Of a stretch of 64,000 nucleotides of DNA, positions 17,146 through 25,741 are shown piece after piece. The translations under genes were made by a program, and so were the position numbers. Below the pieces are notes generated by a model, which was not told the origin of the DNA, searched no databases, and saw only the letters and a program-made list of their open reading frames with translations. Source of the stretch: an uncultured Ruminococcus sp. (GTDB lineage: Bacteria > Bacillota > Clostridia > Lachnospirales > Lachnospiraceae). Where the stretch lies: the NCBI GenBank assembly GCA_900553885.1, contig USFD01000005.1, positions 1 to 64,000 of the forward strand, written 5' to 3'. Numbering within the stretch: the first letter of the stretch is position 1; each line of letters starts with the position of its first letter.

Positions 17146-18864
17146 TTAACAATCCAGAATCATTTCATCCAGACTGCCGCCCGGCTGTACCATCGGGTAG
17201 ACAATCTCTTCAGGGTCTATAAGGAACTCGATCAGCGTAGGCGTCTTTGTATTTTTCTTTGCTTCTTCAAACGCTGCCGCGATGTCCTCTTTTCTGGAAA
17301 CCCGGAGTCCTTTTGCTCCGTAGCTTTCCGCAAGTTTTACGAAATCCGGCGTATACTCCGGCATTTCCTGGCCGTCTGTTCTCCGGTAGAGAGCGCCGGA
17401 GCGCAGATTTGTCATACTGTATCTTTTCCCGTAGAACAGCTTCTGCCACTGCCGCACCATGCCCAGATATTCATTGTTAAACACGCAGAGAATCAGCGGA
17501 AGTTCCTCCAGCACGGCTGTCGCGAATTCCTGTATATTCATCTGCATACCGCCGTCTCCCGACACGGCAATGACCCGTTTATCCGGATTGCCGATCTGGG
17601 CGCCGATAGCTCCCGGGAATCCATAGCCCATTGTTCCCAGTCCTCCGGACATAATCATGCGTTTCTTCTCCGTAATTTCCGTATACTGAGATACAAACAT
17701 CTGGTGCTGTCCCACGTCTGATACGATAATCGCGTCATCAAACTGACGGTTCATCTCCTCAATAATATCCTGAGGCGTCATCTGTGGTTTGCTCTTCATT
17801 TTCAGCGGATGCTCTTCATCCCACTTTTCAATCTGCGCAAGCCATTTTTCTGTATCGCAGGGCTCCACATATTCATTCATCTTCTGAACCGCCTCCAGGG
17901 CGTCTGCCACGATCGGAATGTCTACGTGGATATTCCTTGAAATCGACGAGGTATCAATATCAATATGCACAATCTGGGCATTGGGCGCAAAAGAATGGAG
18001 TTTTCCGGTAATACGGTCATTGAAGCGGGTACCGATGGAAAAGAGAAGATCACACTCTCCCACCGCCATATTTGCCGCATAGCAGCCGTGCATTCCCAGA
18101 TTTCCGATAAACAGCGGATGATTGGTAGGCACGGAACCCCGGCCCATAATTGTGGTTACAACAGGAACCTTTGTCTTATTGACCACTTCCGTAAACACCT
18201 CATTTGCACGGGCGATATTGACTCCGCCGCCTGCAAGAAAGAGCGGTTTCTTTGCTTTTTTCAACATCTTCAGCGCCTTCTTGAGCTGTCCCATATGGAC
18301 GCTTGTATTCGGCTTATATCCCCGGATATTAACTGACGAAGGATACTCCGCGCTTCCCAGCTCTCCCATTACATCCTTGGGAAGATCAATAAGCACCGGT
18401 CCAGGCCTTCCCGTGCGCGCAATATAAAATGCTTCCTTAATAATTCTTCCCAGATCCTCCCGGTTGCGCACTGTTACGCCGTACTTGGTAATACTGCGGG
18501 TTATCCCCACAATATCCACCTCCTGAAATGCGTCATTTCCAATCAGATGCTTTGCCACCTGTCCGGTAAAACATACCAGCGGCACACTGTCATAGTTTGC
18601 TGTAGCAAGTCCTGTAACCAGATTGGTCGCCCCCGGACCGCTTGTCACAAGGCACACCCCCACTTTTCCTGTAGTTCTGGCGTAAGCGTCGGCCTCATGT
18701 ACCAGAGCCTGTTCATGGCGGGGCAGAATCACCTTGATCTCATTCTGTTTATAAAGTTCATCGCTGATATCGATAGTACACGCTCCCGGATACCCGAAAA
18801 CCGTGTCCACCCCCTCTTCTTTTAACGCTCTTACGAGTAATTTGTTCCCTGTAATCTGTCTCAA
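17146..18864 (-). CDS. ilvB: Acetolactate synthase large subunit
   Basis: 572 residues, the usual length. The thiamine-diphosphate enzyme condenses two pyruvates, or pyruvate and 2-ketobutyrate, in branched-chain amino acid synthesis. Motifs: VFGYPGACTIDISDEL and the catalytic Glu in LPRHEQALVHEADAYAR; the ThDP pattern GDGGMQMNIQEFATAVLEELPLILCVFNN near residue 440; FAD-binding region in the middle. GGGAGG precedes the ATG. A T-box leader upstream indicates control by uncharged tRNA. Confidence 0.97.
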   Translation of the reverse strand: MRQITGNKLLVRALKEEGVDTVFGYPGACTIDISDELYKQNEIKVILPRHEQALVHEADAYARTTGKVGVCLVTSGPGATNLVTGLATANYDSVPLVCFTGQVAKHLIGNDAFQEVDIVGITRSITKYGVTVRNREDLGRIIKEAFYIARTGRPGPVLIDLPKDVMGELGSAEYPSSVNIRGYKPNTSVHMGQLKKALKMLKKAKKPLFLAGGGVNIARANEVFTEVVNKTKVPVVTTIMGRGSVPTNHPLFIGNLGMHGCYAANMAVGECDLLFSIGTRFNDRITGKLHSFAPNAQIVHIDIDTSSISRNIHVDIPIVADALEAVQKMNEYVEPCDTEKWLAQIEKWDEEHPLKMKSKPQMTPQDIIEEMNRQFDDAIIVSDVGQHQMFVSQYTEITEKKRMIMSGGLGTMGYGFPGAIGAQIGNPDKRVIAVSGDGGMQMNIQEFATAVLEELPLILCVFNNEYLGMVRQWQKLFYGKRYSMTNLRSGALYRRTDGQEMPEYTPDFVKLAESYGAKGLRVSRKEDIAAAFEEAKKNTKTPTLIEFLIDPEEIVYPMVQPGGSLDEMILDC

Positions 18865-18886
18865 TTCAATACCTCCCTTTCATAAG

Positions 18887-19225
18887 AAAAACCCTGAGCA
18901 TCTGCATGCTCAGGGCGAATTAAAATCCGTGGTACCACCTAACTTCAGAGAAAATCTCTGCACTCTGCCGGTACGGGAATCTGTCCTCTGCTGCCATCCC
19001 CATTAAGGCGGCCTGAATGATTCCGATACCGAATCCCTGTAACGCGGGAAAACGTTGAAGCCTACTAAGATCTCCGCTGCTGCAGATACCGTTCGGTCCA
19101 CTGCTCGAAGGCTACCTTCCATAATCCCCTCACGAAGATTTTCACCTGCCATCTTCTCTCTTTGCTTCAGGAAACTATGTACTCCTCCCTGTCACTGCAT
19201 TTGCACGCCTGCCATTCTTTCAGTT
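18887..19225 (-). ncRNA. T-box leader upstream of ilvB
   Basis: On the minus strand the conserved T-box sequence AGGTGGTACCACGG is at 18927-18940, followed by the terminator. Stem I shows the AGTA half of the loop E motif at 19180-19183, AGAGAG near 19155 and GGAAGGTAGC at 19111-19120. Taking GAA-N-codon as the specifier arrangement, the specifier is GTA (valine) at 19113-19115. Uncharged tRNA would allow antitermination and ilvBN expression. The specifier is inferred by comparison with the valS leader in this window. Confidence 0.9.
18892..18915 (-). terminator. T-box terminator of the ilvB leader
   Basis: CCCTGAGCAT / ATGCTCAGGG is a perfect 10-bp stem with a 4-nt loop, followed on the minus strand by TTTTT. 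It is the alternative to the T-box antiterminator. Confidence 0.9.
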
Positions 19226-19265
19226 CCGGAATGCGGGAACTTCCGGCAGGAGAAAATTTATATTT

Positions 19266-19294
19266 ATTATAGTGTGTGGTTTTATCTTTGTCAA
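19266..19294 (-). promoter_or_regulatory. Sigma-A promoter of the ilvB T-box transcript
   Basis: Minus-strand TTGACA (19289-19294) and TATAAT (19266-19271) are perfect consensus hexamers with a 17-nt spacer. The start would be near 19259. Confidence 0.9.
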
Positions 19295-19364
19295 CGTCGA
19301 TTTCTTGATCTATTTTATCCCATTCGTTACAGTATTCCCTGTCCGGCGTCCAGTGACAGAAAAA

Positions 19365-19383
19365 GCGGCAGTAACCCTGCCGC
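19365..19383 (-). terminator. Terminator after znuB
   Basis: GCGGCAG / CTGCCGC, a perfect 7-bp stem with a 5-nt loop, is followed on the minus strand by TTTTTC. It ends the zinc transporter operon just before the ilvB promoter. Confidence 0.8.
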
Positions 19384-19423
19384 CTGTAATGTTCCCATTC
19401 TTATTTTATATCTTCTGTATATT

Positions 19424-20251
19424 CTACCTGTTTCTTCTTCCTCTGAGCAGACCGGCCAGGGAATACAGAACCAGCGCCGCTATATTTGCCATCACCACAC
19501 TTGCTCCCGCAGGAGTTCCTCCCAGATAGGACATCAGAAGTCCTGCCACCAGACAGATAACAGAAATAAACGCCGCATGAACAGTCACACTGCGGAAGGT
19601 TCTGCACGCCCGCATAGCGGTAAGAGCCGGAAAAATAATCAGGCTGGAAATCAGAAGCGCGCCCATCATCCGCATGCCCAGGACAATCGTCACTGCGGTC
19701 AGCACTGCAATGAGAGTATTGTAAAGCCCGGCTTTTACTCCCGTTGCTCTCGCAAAAGTCTCATCAAATGTAATCGCAAAGATCTTCTGATAGAAGAAAA
19801 TATAAAGCGCCAGCACAACTGCCGCCAGCGTTACGCTCAGGGCCACATCCTCCCGGCTCATGGCCAGAATACTTCCGAACATATAATTGTATACATCTGT
19901 ATTCATTCCTGTGGTCATGGAAATCACCATCACGCCAATCGCCAGAGAGCTGGTGGATATCAGGGCAATGGCCGCATCTCCCTTGATCCGGCTGCTGCCG
20001 CTGATGCGCAGCAGAAGCACTGCCGCCGCAATCACCACAGGAATGGCGACTGCCAGAGGCGCTGCATTCATGGCCGCTGCCACAGCCATTGCGCCGAATC
20101 CCACATGGGAAAGTCCGTCTCCGATCATGGAATATCTCTTCAGAACCAGGCTTACTCCCAGGAGTGCCGAACACAGCGCTACCAGGATCCCCACCACAAA
20201 GGCCCGGACCATAAAGGGGTAGGAAAGCATCTCAAGTAATGTTTCAGTCAT
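19424..20251 (-). CDS. znuB: Zinc ABC transporter permease
   Basis: 275 residues from the ATG at 20251, with GGGAGG 8 nt upstream; an in-frame GTG at 20260 is too close to that site. It is a typical ABC-3 family permease with 8-9 membrane segments, including AFVVGILVALCSALLGVSLVLKR, YSMIGDGLSHVGFGAMA and GALLISSLIIFPALTA. It forms the membrane channel for zinc (or manganese) import. It overlaps the ATPase gene by 8 nt. Confidence 0.92.
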   Translation of the reverse strand: MTETLLEMLSYPFMVRAFVVGILVALCSALLGVSLVLKRYSMIGDGLSHVGFGAMAVAAAMNAAPLAVAIPVVIAAAVLLLRISGSSRIKGDAAIALISTSSLAIGVMVISMTTGMNTDVYNYMFGSILAMSREDVALSVTLAAVVLALYIFFYQKIFAITFDETFARATGVKAGLYNTLIAVLTAVTIVLGMRMMGALLISSLIIFPALTAMRACRTFRSVTVHAAFISVICLVAGLLMSYLGGTPAGASVVMANIAALVLYSLAGLLRGRRNR

Positions 20252-20954
20252 CTGCACCACCTCCCAGAAACGTCTGCCCTACGCGGCTCCTCTGATATGC
20301 TTCGGCAGTCCCGAAAAATAATACCTTTTCCTGCAGATGCAGGATATGCGTGGCATATTTCACTGCGCTTTCAATATCGTGGGACACCATCACAACCGCG
20401 ATTCCGGCTTCTTTATTGATCCTCTGAATCAGCTCATAAAATTCCGCGGTCACAATAGGATCCAGACCGGTCACAGGCTCATCCAGCAGAAGCAGTGTCT
20501 TTGTCGCACAGAGCGCTCTTGCAAGCAGCACTCTCTGCTTCTGCCCGCCGGAAAGGTCCCGGAAACACTGCCGGGACAGATCCGAAATTCCCAGCATCTT
20601 CATTTTTTCAAACGCGGTCTTTTTATCCGCTGATGTGTAAAACGGACGGATTCCTCTGCTGTTCAGCCTTCCGGACAGCACTACCTCATACACACTGGCA
20701 GGAAAATCCTTCTGGACATCCGTCTGCTGAGGCAGATAACCGATTTCATTCTGCCGCAGGCCGTCCCCGAACACAATCTGTCCTTTTTCCACAGATTTAA
20801 GTCCCAGAAGACTTTTTACAAGTGTACTTTTCCCCGAGCCGTTTTCCCCTACGATGCACAGGTAGTCCCCGGCGTCAATCTGAAAGCTCAGATCTTTTAC
20901 CACCGTCTGTCCTTCATAACCGATCGAAACATTCTCACATCTGATCAGAGCCAT
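20244..20954 (-). CDS. znuC: Zinc ABC transporter ATPase
   Basis: 236 residues with complete ABC motifs: Walker A GENGSGKST near residue 37, Q-loop GYLPQQTD, signature LSGGQKQR near 138, Walker B LLLLDEPVTGLD and the switch VSHDIE. The sequence belongs to the metal-importing (ZnuC/AdcC) type. Its first base is shared with the znuA stop, showing tight coupling within znuA-znuC-znuB. Confidence 0.93.
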   Translation of the reverse strand: MALIRCENVSIGYEGQTVVKDLSFQIDAGDYLCIVGENGSGKSTLVKSLLGLKSVEKGQIVFGDGLRQNEIGYLPQQTDVQKDFPASVYEVVLSGRLNSRGIRPFYTSADKKTAFEKMKMLGISDLSRQCFRDLSGGQKQRVLLARALCATKTLLLLDEPVTGLDPIVTAEFYELIQRINKEAGIAVVMVSHDIESAVKYATHILHLQEKVLFFGTAEAYQRSRVGQTFLGGGADD

Positions 20955-21973
20955 CAGTTCAGCACCTCCTTCAATGTCTGCGCATTTTTCTCCATCATGC
21001 TCAGATACGTCTCCCCATCCTCAAACTGCTCCGCCGTCAGATTATGGCAGCTGTAAAAAACTTTCACGTCCGTTCCCGCCGCTTCTGCAACCGCACTGGC
21101 AATATTGTCGTTGCTCAGTTCCATCTTCAGCACCGCCGGAACATTTTCTTCCTCTGCCTTTCTGATCAGGAACGCCATGATAGCCGCACTGGGCTCTGTG
21201 TCAGAGGCGCACCCGGGGAATGCCGCATAATATTCAAGGCCGTAAGCGTCCGCGAAATACCGGAAGGGGAAACGGTCACCGAAAATCAGAAGTTTCCGCT
21301 GTGCATGGTCCACAATATCCCGGAATTCCCGATCCAGACGGTCCAGTTCTTCCTGGTATGCCGCTGCATTTTGTTCATATACACTGCTGTTTTCCGGATC
21401 TGCTTCAGACAGCAGCAGAGCAATCTGTTCTACAATAAGCGAAGCGTTTTCCGGTGAAGTCCACACATGCTCGTCAACTTCATGGACGGAGTGTATTTCT
21501 TCATGTCCTTGTTCTTCTTCCTCATGGCTGTGGCCCGGCTGTTCTTTCATGCCCTCGACATGTTCTTCTTCTACCGTCTCCACACAGTCAACCAGTCTGA
21601 GCGTCCGCATGCCGGCATCCGGCATAGAGTCCAGAATATCCTCTACCCAGGCGTCATTTTCACCGCCTACATAAATAAAAATATCACAGTTCTGTATCGC
21701 AATAATGTCCTGGGGCGTAGGCTCGTAGGAATGACTTTCCTCACCGGGTTTCAGGAGCATTTTCAGATCTACTCTATCTCCCGCAACCTGCCGTACAAAA
21801 TCATACTGAGGAAAAATCGTGGTCACCACGCTGATTGCCTGCTCTCCGGTTTCATTGTGTGAATTTCCGGAAAAAGCTTCTTTTCCCCTGAATCCGCAGC
21901 CGGATATCATCATGCAGGCCGCCAGAACCCAGGCTGCAAAAAAGCTTGTTTTCTTTCTTCTTTTTCCAGTCAT
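20954..21973 (-). CDS. znuA: Zinc-binding lipoprotein of ABC importer
   Basis: 339 residues. A lipoprotein signal peptide ends at ISGCG (Cys near residue 26), placing the mature protein on the outer face of the membrane. The cluster A-I fold is marked by VVTTIFPQYDFVRQVAGDRV, MLLKPGEESHSYEPTP and DEHVWTSPENA. An acidic His-rich loop (GHSHEEEEQGHEEIHSVHEVDEHVW, in short pieces) is typical of zinc-specific family members. It lies only 9 nt after folA, so the zinc importer appears joined to the thymidylate/folate genes. Confidence 0.93.
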   Translation of the reverse strand: MTGKRRKKTSFFAAWVLAACMMISGCGFRGKEAFSGNSHNETGEQAISVVTTIFPQYDFVRQVAGDRVDLKMLLKPGEESHSYEPTPQDIIAIQNCDIFIYVGGENDAWVEDILDSMPDAGMRTLRLVDCVETVEEEHVEGMKEQPGHSHEEEEQGHEEIHSVHEVDEHVWTSPENASLIVEQIALLLSEADPENSSVYEQNAAAYQEELDRLDREFRDIVDHAQRKLLIFGDRFPFRYFADAYGLEYYAAFPGCASDTEPSAAIMAFLIRKAEEENVPAVLKMELSNDNIASAVAEAAGTDVKVFYSCHNLTAEQFEDGETYLSMMEKNAQTLKEVLN

Positions 21974-21982
21974 GCCCTCATC

Positions 21983-22471
21983 CTATCTGCGTTCATACTT
22001 TGTAAAACGGAACTCCAGGTCAAAACAGGTCTGCTCCTCCCCTTCTTCAGTCATTTCCCACTCTTCCATTTCGTCCAGATCCGGGAAGAAAGTATCCGCC
22101 TGAAAAGCCCGGTCAATTTTAGTTACAAGCACAGTATCACAGTAGGGAAGCATCATCCGGTAGACACTTTCTCCGCCGATAATATAGATATCCTCTGTGT
22201 CATACTGCTCCAGAGTTTTCAGAAGTTCTTCTTTCGAATGCACAATTACGGCATCCTTCACTCTGTAGTCCGGGTTTTCTGTAAGTACAATATTGGTCCG
22301 GTTTTTCAGAGGCTGGCCGTTCGGAAAGCTTTCCAGAGTCTTCCGGCCCATAACTACAACTTTTCCTGTTGTTGTCTGCCGGAAAAATTTCATATCCGAG
22401 GGAATGCTTACAAGAAGCTTATTCCCGTTTCCGATTCCCCAGTTTCTGTCCGCTGAAAGTATTGCTTTCAT
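21983..22471 (-). CDS. folA: Dihydrofolate reductase
   Basis: 162 residues, the standard size. MKAILSADRNWGIGNGNKLLVSIPSDMKFFRQTT shows the N-terminal nucleotide/folate site. VVMGRKTLESFPNGQPLKNRTNIVLT and IYIIGGESVYRMMLPYCD give the NADPH-binding region. It reduces dihydrofolate formed by the thymidylate synthase encoded 60 nt upstream. GGAGGG precedes the start. Confidence 0.96.
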   Translation of the reverse strand: MKAILSADRNWGIGNGNKLLVSIPSDMKFFRQTTTGKVVVMGRKTLESFPNGQPLKNRTNIVLTENPDYRVKDAVIVHSKEELLKTLEQYDTEDIYIIGGESVYRMMLPYCDTVLVTKIDRAFQADTFFPDLDEMEEWEMTEEGEEQTCFDLEFRFTKYERR

Positions 22472-22533
22472 TTATGTGTCCCTCCATTTTCGGTTCAATC
22501 CGCCGGTTCTGCCGGTTCTGTTTCTGTATTCTT

Positions 22534-23382
22534 CTATACCGCTACCGGAATATTCCGGATCTGCGGATGTGTCTCATAGTTTTCAAGCTGCACATCATCC
22601 GGAGTAAAATCATAAAAGTCCTTTACATCCGGATTAAGATGAAATACCGGAGCCGGAAGCGGCTCCCTGGAAATCAGTTCTTCTACCATAGGAATATGCC
22701 GGTCATAAATGTGCGCATCCGCGATTACATGTACAAACTCTCCCGCCTTCATACCGCACACCTGGGCCAGCATGTGGATCAGAACCGCGTACTGGCATAC
22801 ATTCCAGTTATTGGCCGTGAGCACATCCTGGGACCGCTGATTGAGAATGCCGTTCAGAGTCAGCACATCGCTGTCCTTCTCTTTTGTCACATTAAATGTC
22901 ATGCTGTAGGCACAGGGGTACAGATTCATTTCATGAAGATCCTGATGCACATAAAGATTTGTCATGATACGGCGGCTGTAAGGGTTGTTTTTCAGATCAT
23001 AGATCACCCGGTCCACCTGATCCATCATTCCTTCCTTATACTGATGCTTTACCCCCATCTGATAGCCGTATGCCTTGCCGATGGAGCCGTTTTCATCTGC
23101 CCAGCTGTCCCAGATATGGCTTTTCAGCTCATGCACATTATTGGACTTTTTCTGCCATATCCACAGAAGTTCGTCCACACAGCTCTTAATGGCCGTACGC
23201 CGGAGCGTGAGAGCCGGGAACTCCTTTGACAGATCATAACGGTTCACAACACCAAACTTCTTGATCGTATAGGCCGGGGTGCCGTCCTCCCATACCGGAC
23301 GTACCTTCTCTCCTTCTGTACTTGTGCCGTTTTCCATAATATCCCGGCACATCTCTATAAAAACTCTGTCTGCATAGCTCAT
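22534..23382 (-). CDS. thyA: Thymidylate synthase
   Basis: 282 residues. The catalytic Cys is in NLYPCAYSMTF, close to but not the same as the classical PPCH..QF motif. Other landmarks: the substrate-binding LNGILNQRSQDVLTANNWNVCQYAVL and the C-terminal HIYDRHIPMVEEL. It methylates dUMP to dTMP using methylene-tetrahydrofolate. It is paired with folA. AAGGAGG precedes the ATG. A MarR-family gene lies 30 nt upstream. Confidence 0.94.
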   Translation of the reverse strand: MSYADRVFIEMCRDIMENGTSTEGEKVRPVWEDGTPAYTIKKFGVVNRYDLSKEFPALTLRRTAIKSCVDELLWIWQKKSNNVHELKSHIWDSWADENGSIGKAYGYQMGVKHQYKEGMMDQVDRVIYDLKNNPYSRRIMTNLYVHQDLHEMNLYPCAYSMTFNVTKEKDSDVLTLNGILNQRSQDVLTANNWNVCQYAVLIHMLAQVCGMKAGEFVHVIADAHIYDRHIPMVEELISREPLPAPVFHLNPDVKDFYDFTPDDVQLENYETHPQIRNIPVAV

Positions 23383-23412
23383 TATTCTTCCTCCTTAAAA
23401 GGGCCGCCGCTT

Positions 23413-23847
23413 TTACGGTTCCGCAATATTATACAGCAGTTTTTCCAGATGTTTCCGCAAAGCGTCCACTTCTCTTCTTGTCATCCCACGGGTCAGCTCC
23501 CGGTCCATCCTGCGCCGGTCGCTTTCCATCCTGCGCCGGATATCATAGGCCTTCTCCGTAAGATATATTTTCTTCTTTCTCCTGTCATTTTCATTGGGAA
23601 CACAGAAAATGTACCCTTTCTCATCCAGCCGCTTCAGAATGCCTGTTACCGTAGGATTTTTCAGCGAAAGATGACGCTCCACATCCCTCTGGCTCACTTC
23701 ATCCTTGCTTGTATGAAACAGATAGTCAAGCACCGCGCACTGGGACGAAGTAATCCCCAGTCCTTTCAGTTTTTCGTTCAAATCCTTCTCATATACATTA
23801 TTAATCTGCTTGATCAGAAACCCTATGGGCTGTCCGCGCCTTTCCAT
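23413..23847 (-). CDS. MarR-family transcriptional regulator
   Basis: 144 residues from the ATG at 23847, with GGAGG 8 nt upstream; the longer open frame runs back into the tRNA gene and is not real. The winged-helix region reads LGITSSQCAVLDYLF, EVSQRDVERHLSLKNPTVTGILKRLDEKGYIF, with the wing DRRKKKIYLTEKA. The last third is a charged helical dimerisation segment. The ligand is unknown. The position at the head of thyA-folA-znuACB makes it a candidate regulator of those genes; the zinc ligands of AdcR-type MarR proteins are not obvious. Confidence 0.9.
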   Translation of the reverse strand: MERRGQPIGFLIKQINNVYEKDLNEKLKGLGITSSQCAVLDYLFHTSKDEVSQRDVERHLSLKNPTVTGILKRLDEKGYIFCVPNENDRRKKKIYLTEKAYDIRRRMESDRRRMDRELTRGMTRREVDALRKHLEKLLYNIAEP

Positions 23848-24010
23848 TGCAAAACCTCCCTGCGCAACGTCATATCCCGCCTGCTCAGTGTTCCCAGTAT
23901 ACCACAGAATCCCCGGGGCGGGAAAGTCCTGTAACCGGGAATTTCGATCCCCGGTCTGACAGGAGGCCCTTTCCCGCCGCCTGTTCCTGCCCCTGCCATT
24001 GTATGAAAAA

Positions 24011-24041
24011 AGCATCTGAACCCTTTCCAGATTCAGATGCT
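24011..24041 (-). terminator. Terminator after tRNA-Gly
   Basis: AGCATCTGAA / TTCAGATGCT form a perfect 10-bp stem with an 11-nt loop, followed by TTTTTT on the minus strand. Confidence 0.88.
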
Positions 24042-24050
24042 TCTGTGAAG

Positions 24051-24123
24051 AGCGACAGACGGGGTTCGAACCCGCGACCCCGACCTTGGCAAGGTCGTAC
24101 TCTACCAACTGAGCCACTGTCGC
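24051..24123 (-). tRNA. tRNA-Gly, anticodon GCC
   Basis: A full cloverleaf of 73 nt: acceptor GCGACAG/CTGTCGC, D arm GCTC..GAGT, anticodon arm CGACC-TTGCCAA-GGTCG, T arm GCGGG-TTCGAAC-CCCGT. The discriminator is U, as usual for bacterial tRNA-Gly. CCA is not encoded. Confidence 0.97.
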
Positions 24124-24156
24124 ATTTTTGCTGTTCCGCTGACCGGAACAATAAAT

Positions 24157-24185
24157 ACTATACTACAGCCCCCAGATAATGTCAA
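24157..24185 (-). promoter_or_regulatory. Promoter of tRNA-Gly(GCC)
   Basis: Minus-strand TTGACA (24180-24185) and TATAGT (24157-24162) with a 17-nt spacer, about 30 nt ahead of the tRNA. Confidence 0.8.
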
Positions 24186-24356
24186 CACTTTTTTTAATTT
24201 TTTTCAAAAAAATATTTTTTCCTTTTTCAGCAGCAGATTTTCCCCGCTTACTGCTCCACGCAGTATAAAGCACGGGACTTTTCCGACTCAGTTAAAAGAG
24301 CAGTATAATGCAACTCTCCTGCAAATATGATGCAAGCATTTCCGAAAATTCTGAGG

Positions 24357-24362
24357 TATAAT
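24357..24362 (+). promoter_or_regulatory. -10 element upstream of the MFS gene
   Basis: A perfect TATAAT about 38 nt upstream of the start codon. No convincing -35 is visible at 16-18 nt. The rest of 24186-24356 is AT-rich and shows nothing else. Confidence 0.5.
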
Positions 24363-24399
24363 ATATCATCAGCATTATATAGATACAGGAGATTTAATT

Positions 24400-25593
24400 A
24401 TGAAACTTTCTTACAGATCTACCCTTACCGCCTGTTATACCGGATACGTTGTCCAGGCTATTGTGAACAATTTTGTTCCTCTGCTTTTTCTGACTTTTCA
24501 GAGCACATACGGGATCTCTTTGTCCCGGATTACTCTGCTGATTACCATTAATTTTCTCACGCAGCTGATCGTGGACATGCTTTCTGCCGGCTTTGTGGAC
24601 CGGGCGGGATACCGTGCGTCTGCCATAGCGGCTCATATTTTTGCATGCGCAGGACTGGCTGGTCTTGCCTTCCTGCCGGATCTGACTCCGGATCCTTTCG
24701 CCGGTCTGCTCCTGTCTGTTATCGTCTACGCCGTAGGCGGCGGACTGCTGGAAGTACTGATCAGCCCCATCGTGGAGGCGCTTCCCACAAAAAACAAAGA
24801 GAAATCCATGAGCATGCTGCATTCCTTCTACTGCTGGGGCCATGTGGCAGTGGTACTTTTATCCACCCTGTTCTTTCTTATATTCGGAATCGGATACTGG
24901 AAAATCCTGGCTCTTCTGTGGGCGGTCGTACCGGCAGTCAATCTGATTGCATTTACAAAAGTTCCGCTGTATCCGCTGGTGGCGGAGGACGAGACGGGGA
25001 TTCCTGTTACCGGACTTGTAAAAAGGCCTGCGTTCTGGATCTTCCTTATCGTCATGGCCTGTGCCGGAGCAAGCGAACAGGCGGTGAGCCAGTGGGCGTC
25101 CACCTTCGCAGAACAGGGGCTGGGCGTCAGCAAGACAGCAGGGGATCTGGCCGGCCCCATGCTCTTTGCCGTATGCATGGGCACCTCCCGGTTTCTGTAC
25201 GGCCTTTACGGGGAAAAACTTTCCCTCCGGAAGGCTATGAGCGGCAGCGCGGTCCTCTGTATCGCCTCCTACCTTATTATATCCTTGTCGCCTGTCCCGG
25301 CCCTCAGCCTTATAGGCTGCGGCATATGCGGATTTTCTGTAGGAATTATGTGGCCCGGCACCTTCAGTATGGCGGCCGCTTCCCTGAAAGGCGGCGGGAC
25401 TGCAATGTTTGCCTTCTTCGCACTGGCAGGCGACCTGGGATGCTCCGGCGGCCCTTCTTTTGTCGGACTGGTCTCTGACTTTGCAGGGAAAGGACTTCAC
25501 TTCGGCATCCTCTGCGCTGTCGTATTCCCGGCCGTCCTGCTGCTGGGTGTTCTTCTGTCCTCTGCCTGCAGGAAAGGAGCTGCCAAAACCTAA
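24400..25593 (+). CDS. Major facilitator superfamily transporter
   Basis: 397 residues with 12 predicted membrane segments, starting MKLSYRSTLTACYTGYVVQAIVNNFVPLLF. A cytoplasmic loop after the second segment holds DRAGYRASAIAAH, resembling the MFS motif A region. The second half includes MACAGASEQAVSQWASTFAEQGLG, seen in the sugar-type (FucP-like) MFS group. GGAG precedes the ATG by a usual distance. The substrate is unknown; a sugar is the best guess. It stands alone, with no partner gene. Confidence 0.85.
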   Translation: MKLSYRSTLTACYTGYVVQAIVNNFVPLLFLTFQSTYGISLSRITLLITINFLTQLIVDMLSAGFVDRAGYRASAIAAHIFACAGLAGLAFLPDLTPDPFAGLLLSVIVYAVGGGLLEVLISPIVEALPTKNKEKSMSMLHSFYCWGHVAVVLLSTLFFLIFGIGYWKILALLWAVVPAVNLIAFTKVPLYPLVAEDETGIPVTGLVKRPAFWIFLIVMACAGASEQAVSQWASTFAEQGLGVSKTAGDLAGPMLFAVCMGTSRFLYGLYGEKLSLRKAMSGSAVLCIASYLIISLSPVPALSLIGCGICGFSVGIMWPGTFSMAAASLKGGGTAMFAFFALAGDLGCSGGPSFVGLVSDFAGKGLHFGILCAVVFPAVLLLGVLLSSACRKGAAKT

Positions 25594-25671
25594 AACCTCT
25601 GATCAGCCGGTATAACCGGCACACAGAAACCAATCCCCCCTTGTTTTCTCCGCCATTCTGTTATATCTTAA

Positions 25672-25716
25672 TGGAGTACGGTTTGTCCGGTTCTTTTCCG
25701 GACTGCCGCTGCACTC
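25672..25716 (+). promoter_or_regulatory. Stem-loop upstream of the HicB-like gene
   Basis: GGAGT..CGG..GTCCGG pairs in segments with CCGGAC..CCG..ACTCC around TTCTTTT. It lies about 25 nt before the HicB-like start and could be a leader structure. No clear promoter was seen in 25594-25741. Confidence 0.4.
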
Positions 25717-25741
25717 CAAAACAGAAAGGGGACATCTGTAA

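Noticed and set aside
19081..19090. ATC as isoleucine specifier of the ilvB T-box (and GTC in the valS leader)
   Set aside because: These triplets lie outside the AGTA/GAA loop E context; GTA in the shared GGAAGGTAGC fits both leaders better.
19055..20239. 394-codon plus-strand frame opposite znuB and the T-box
   Set aside because: It covers the T-box leader, a terminator and znuB in antisense; composition is typical of a shadow frame.
23848..24117. N-terminal extension of the MarR-family frame starting MAQLVEYDLAK
   Set aside because: It reads through the tRNA-Gly gene and its terminator. The ATG at 23847 has a proper ribosome-binding site and gives a normal MarR length.
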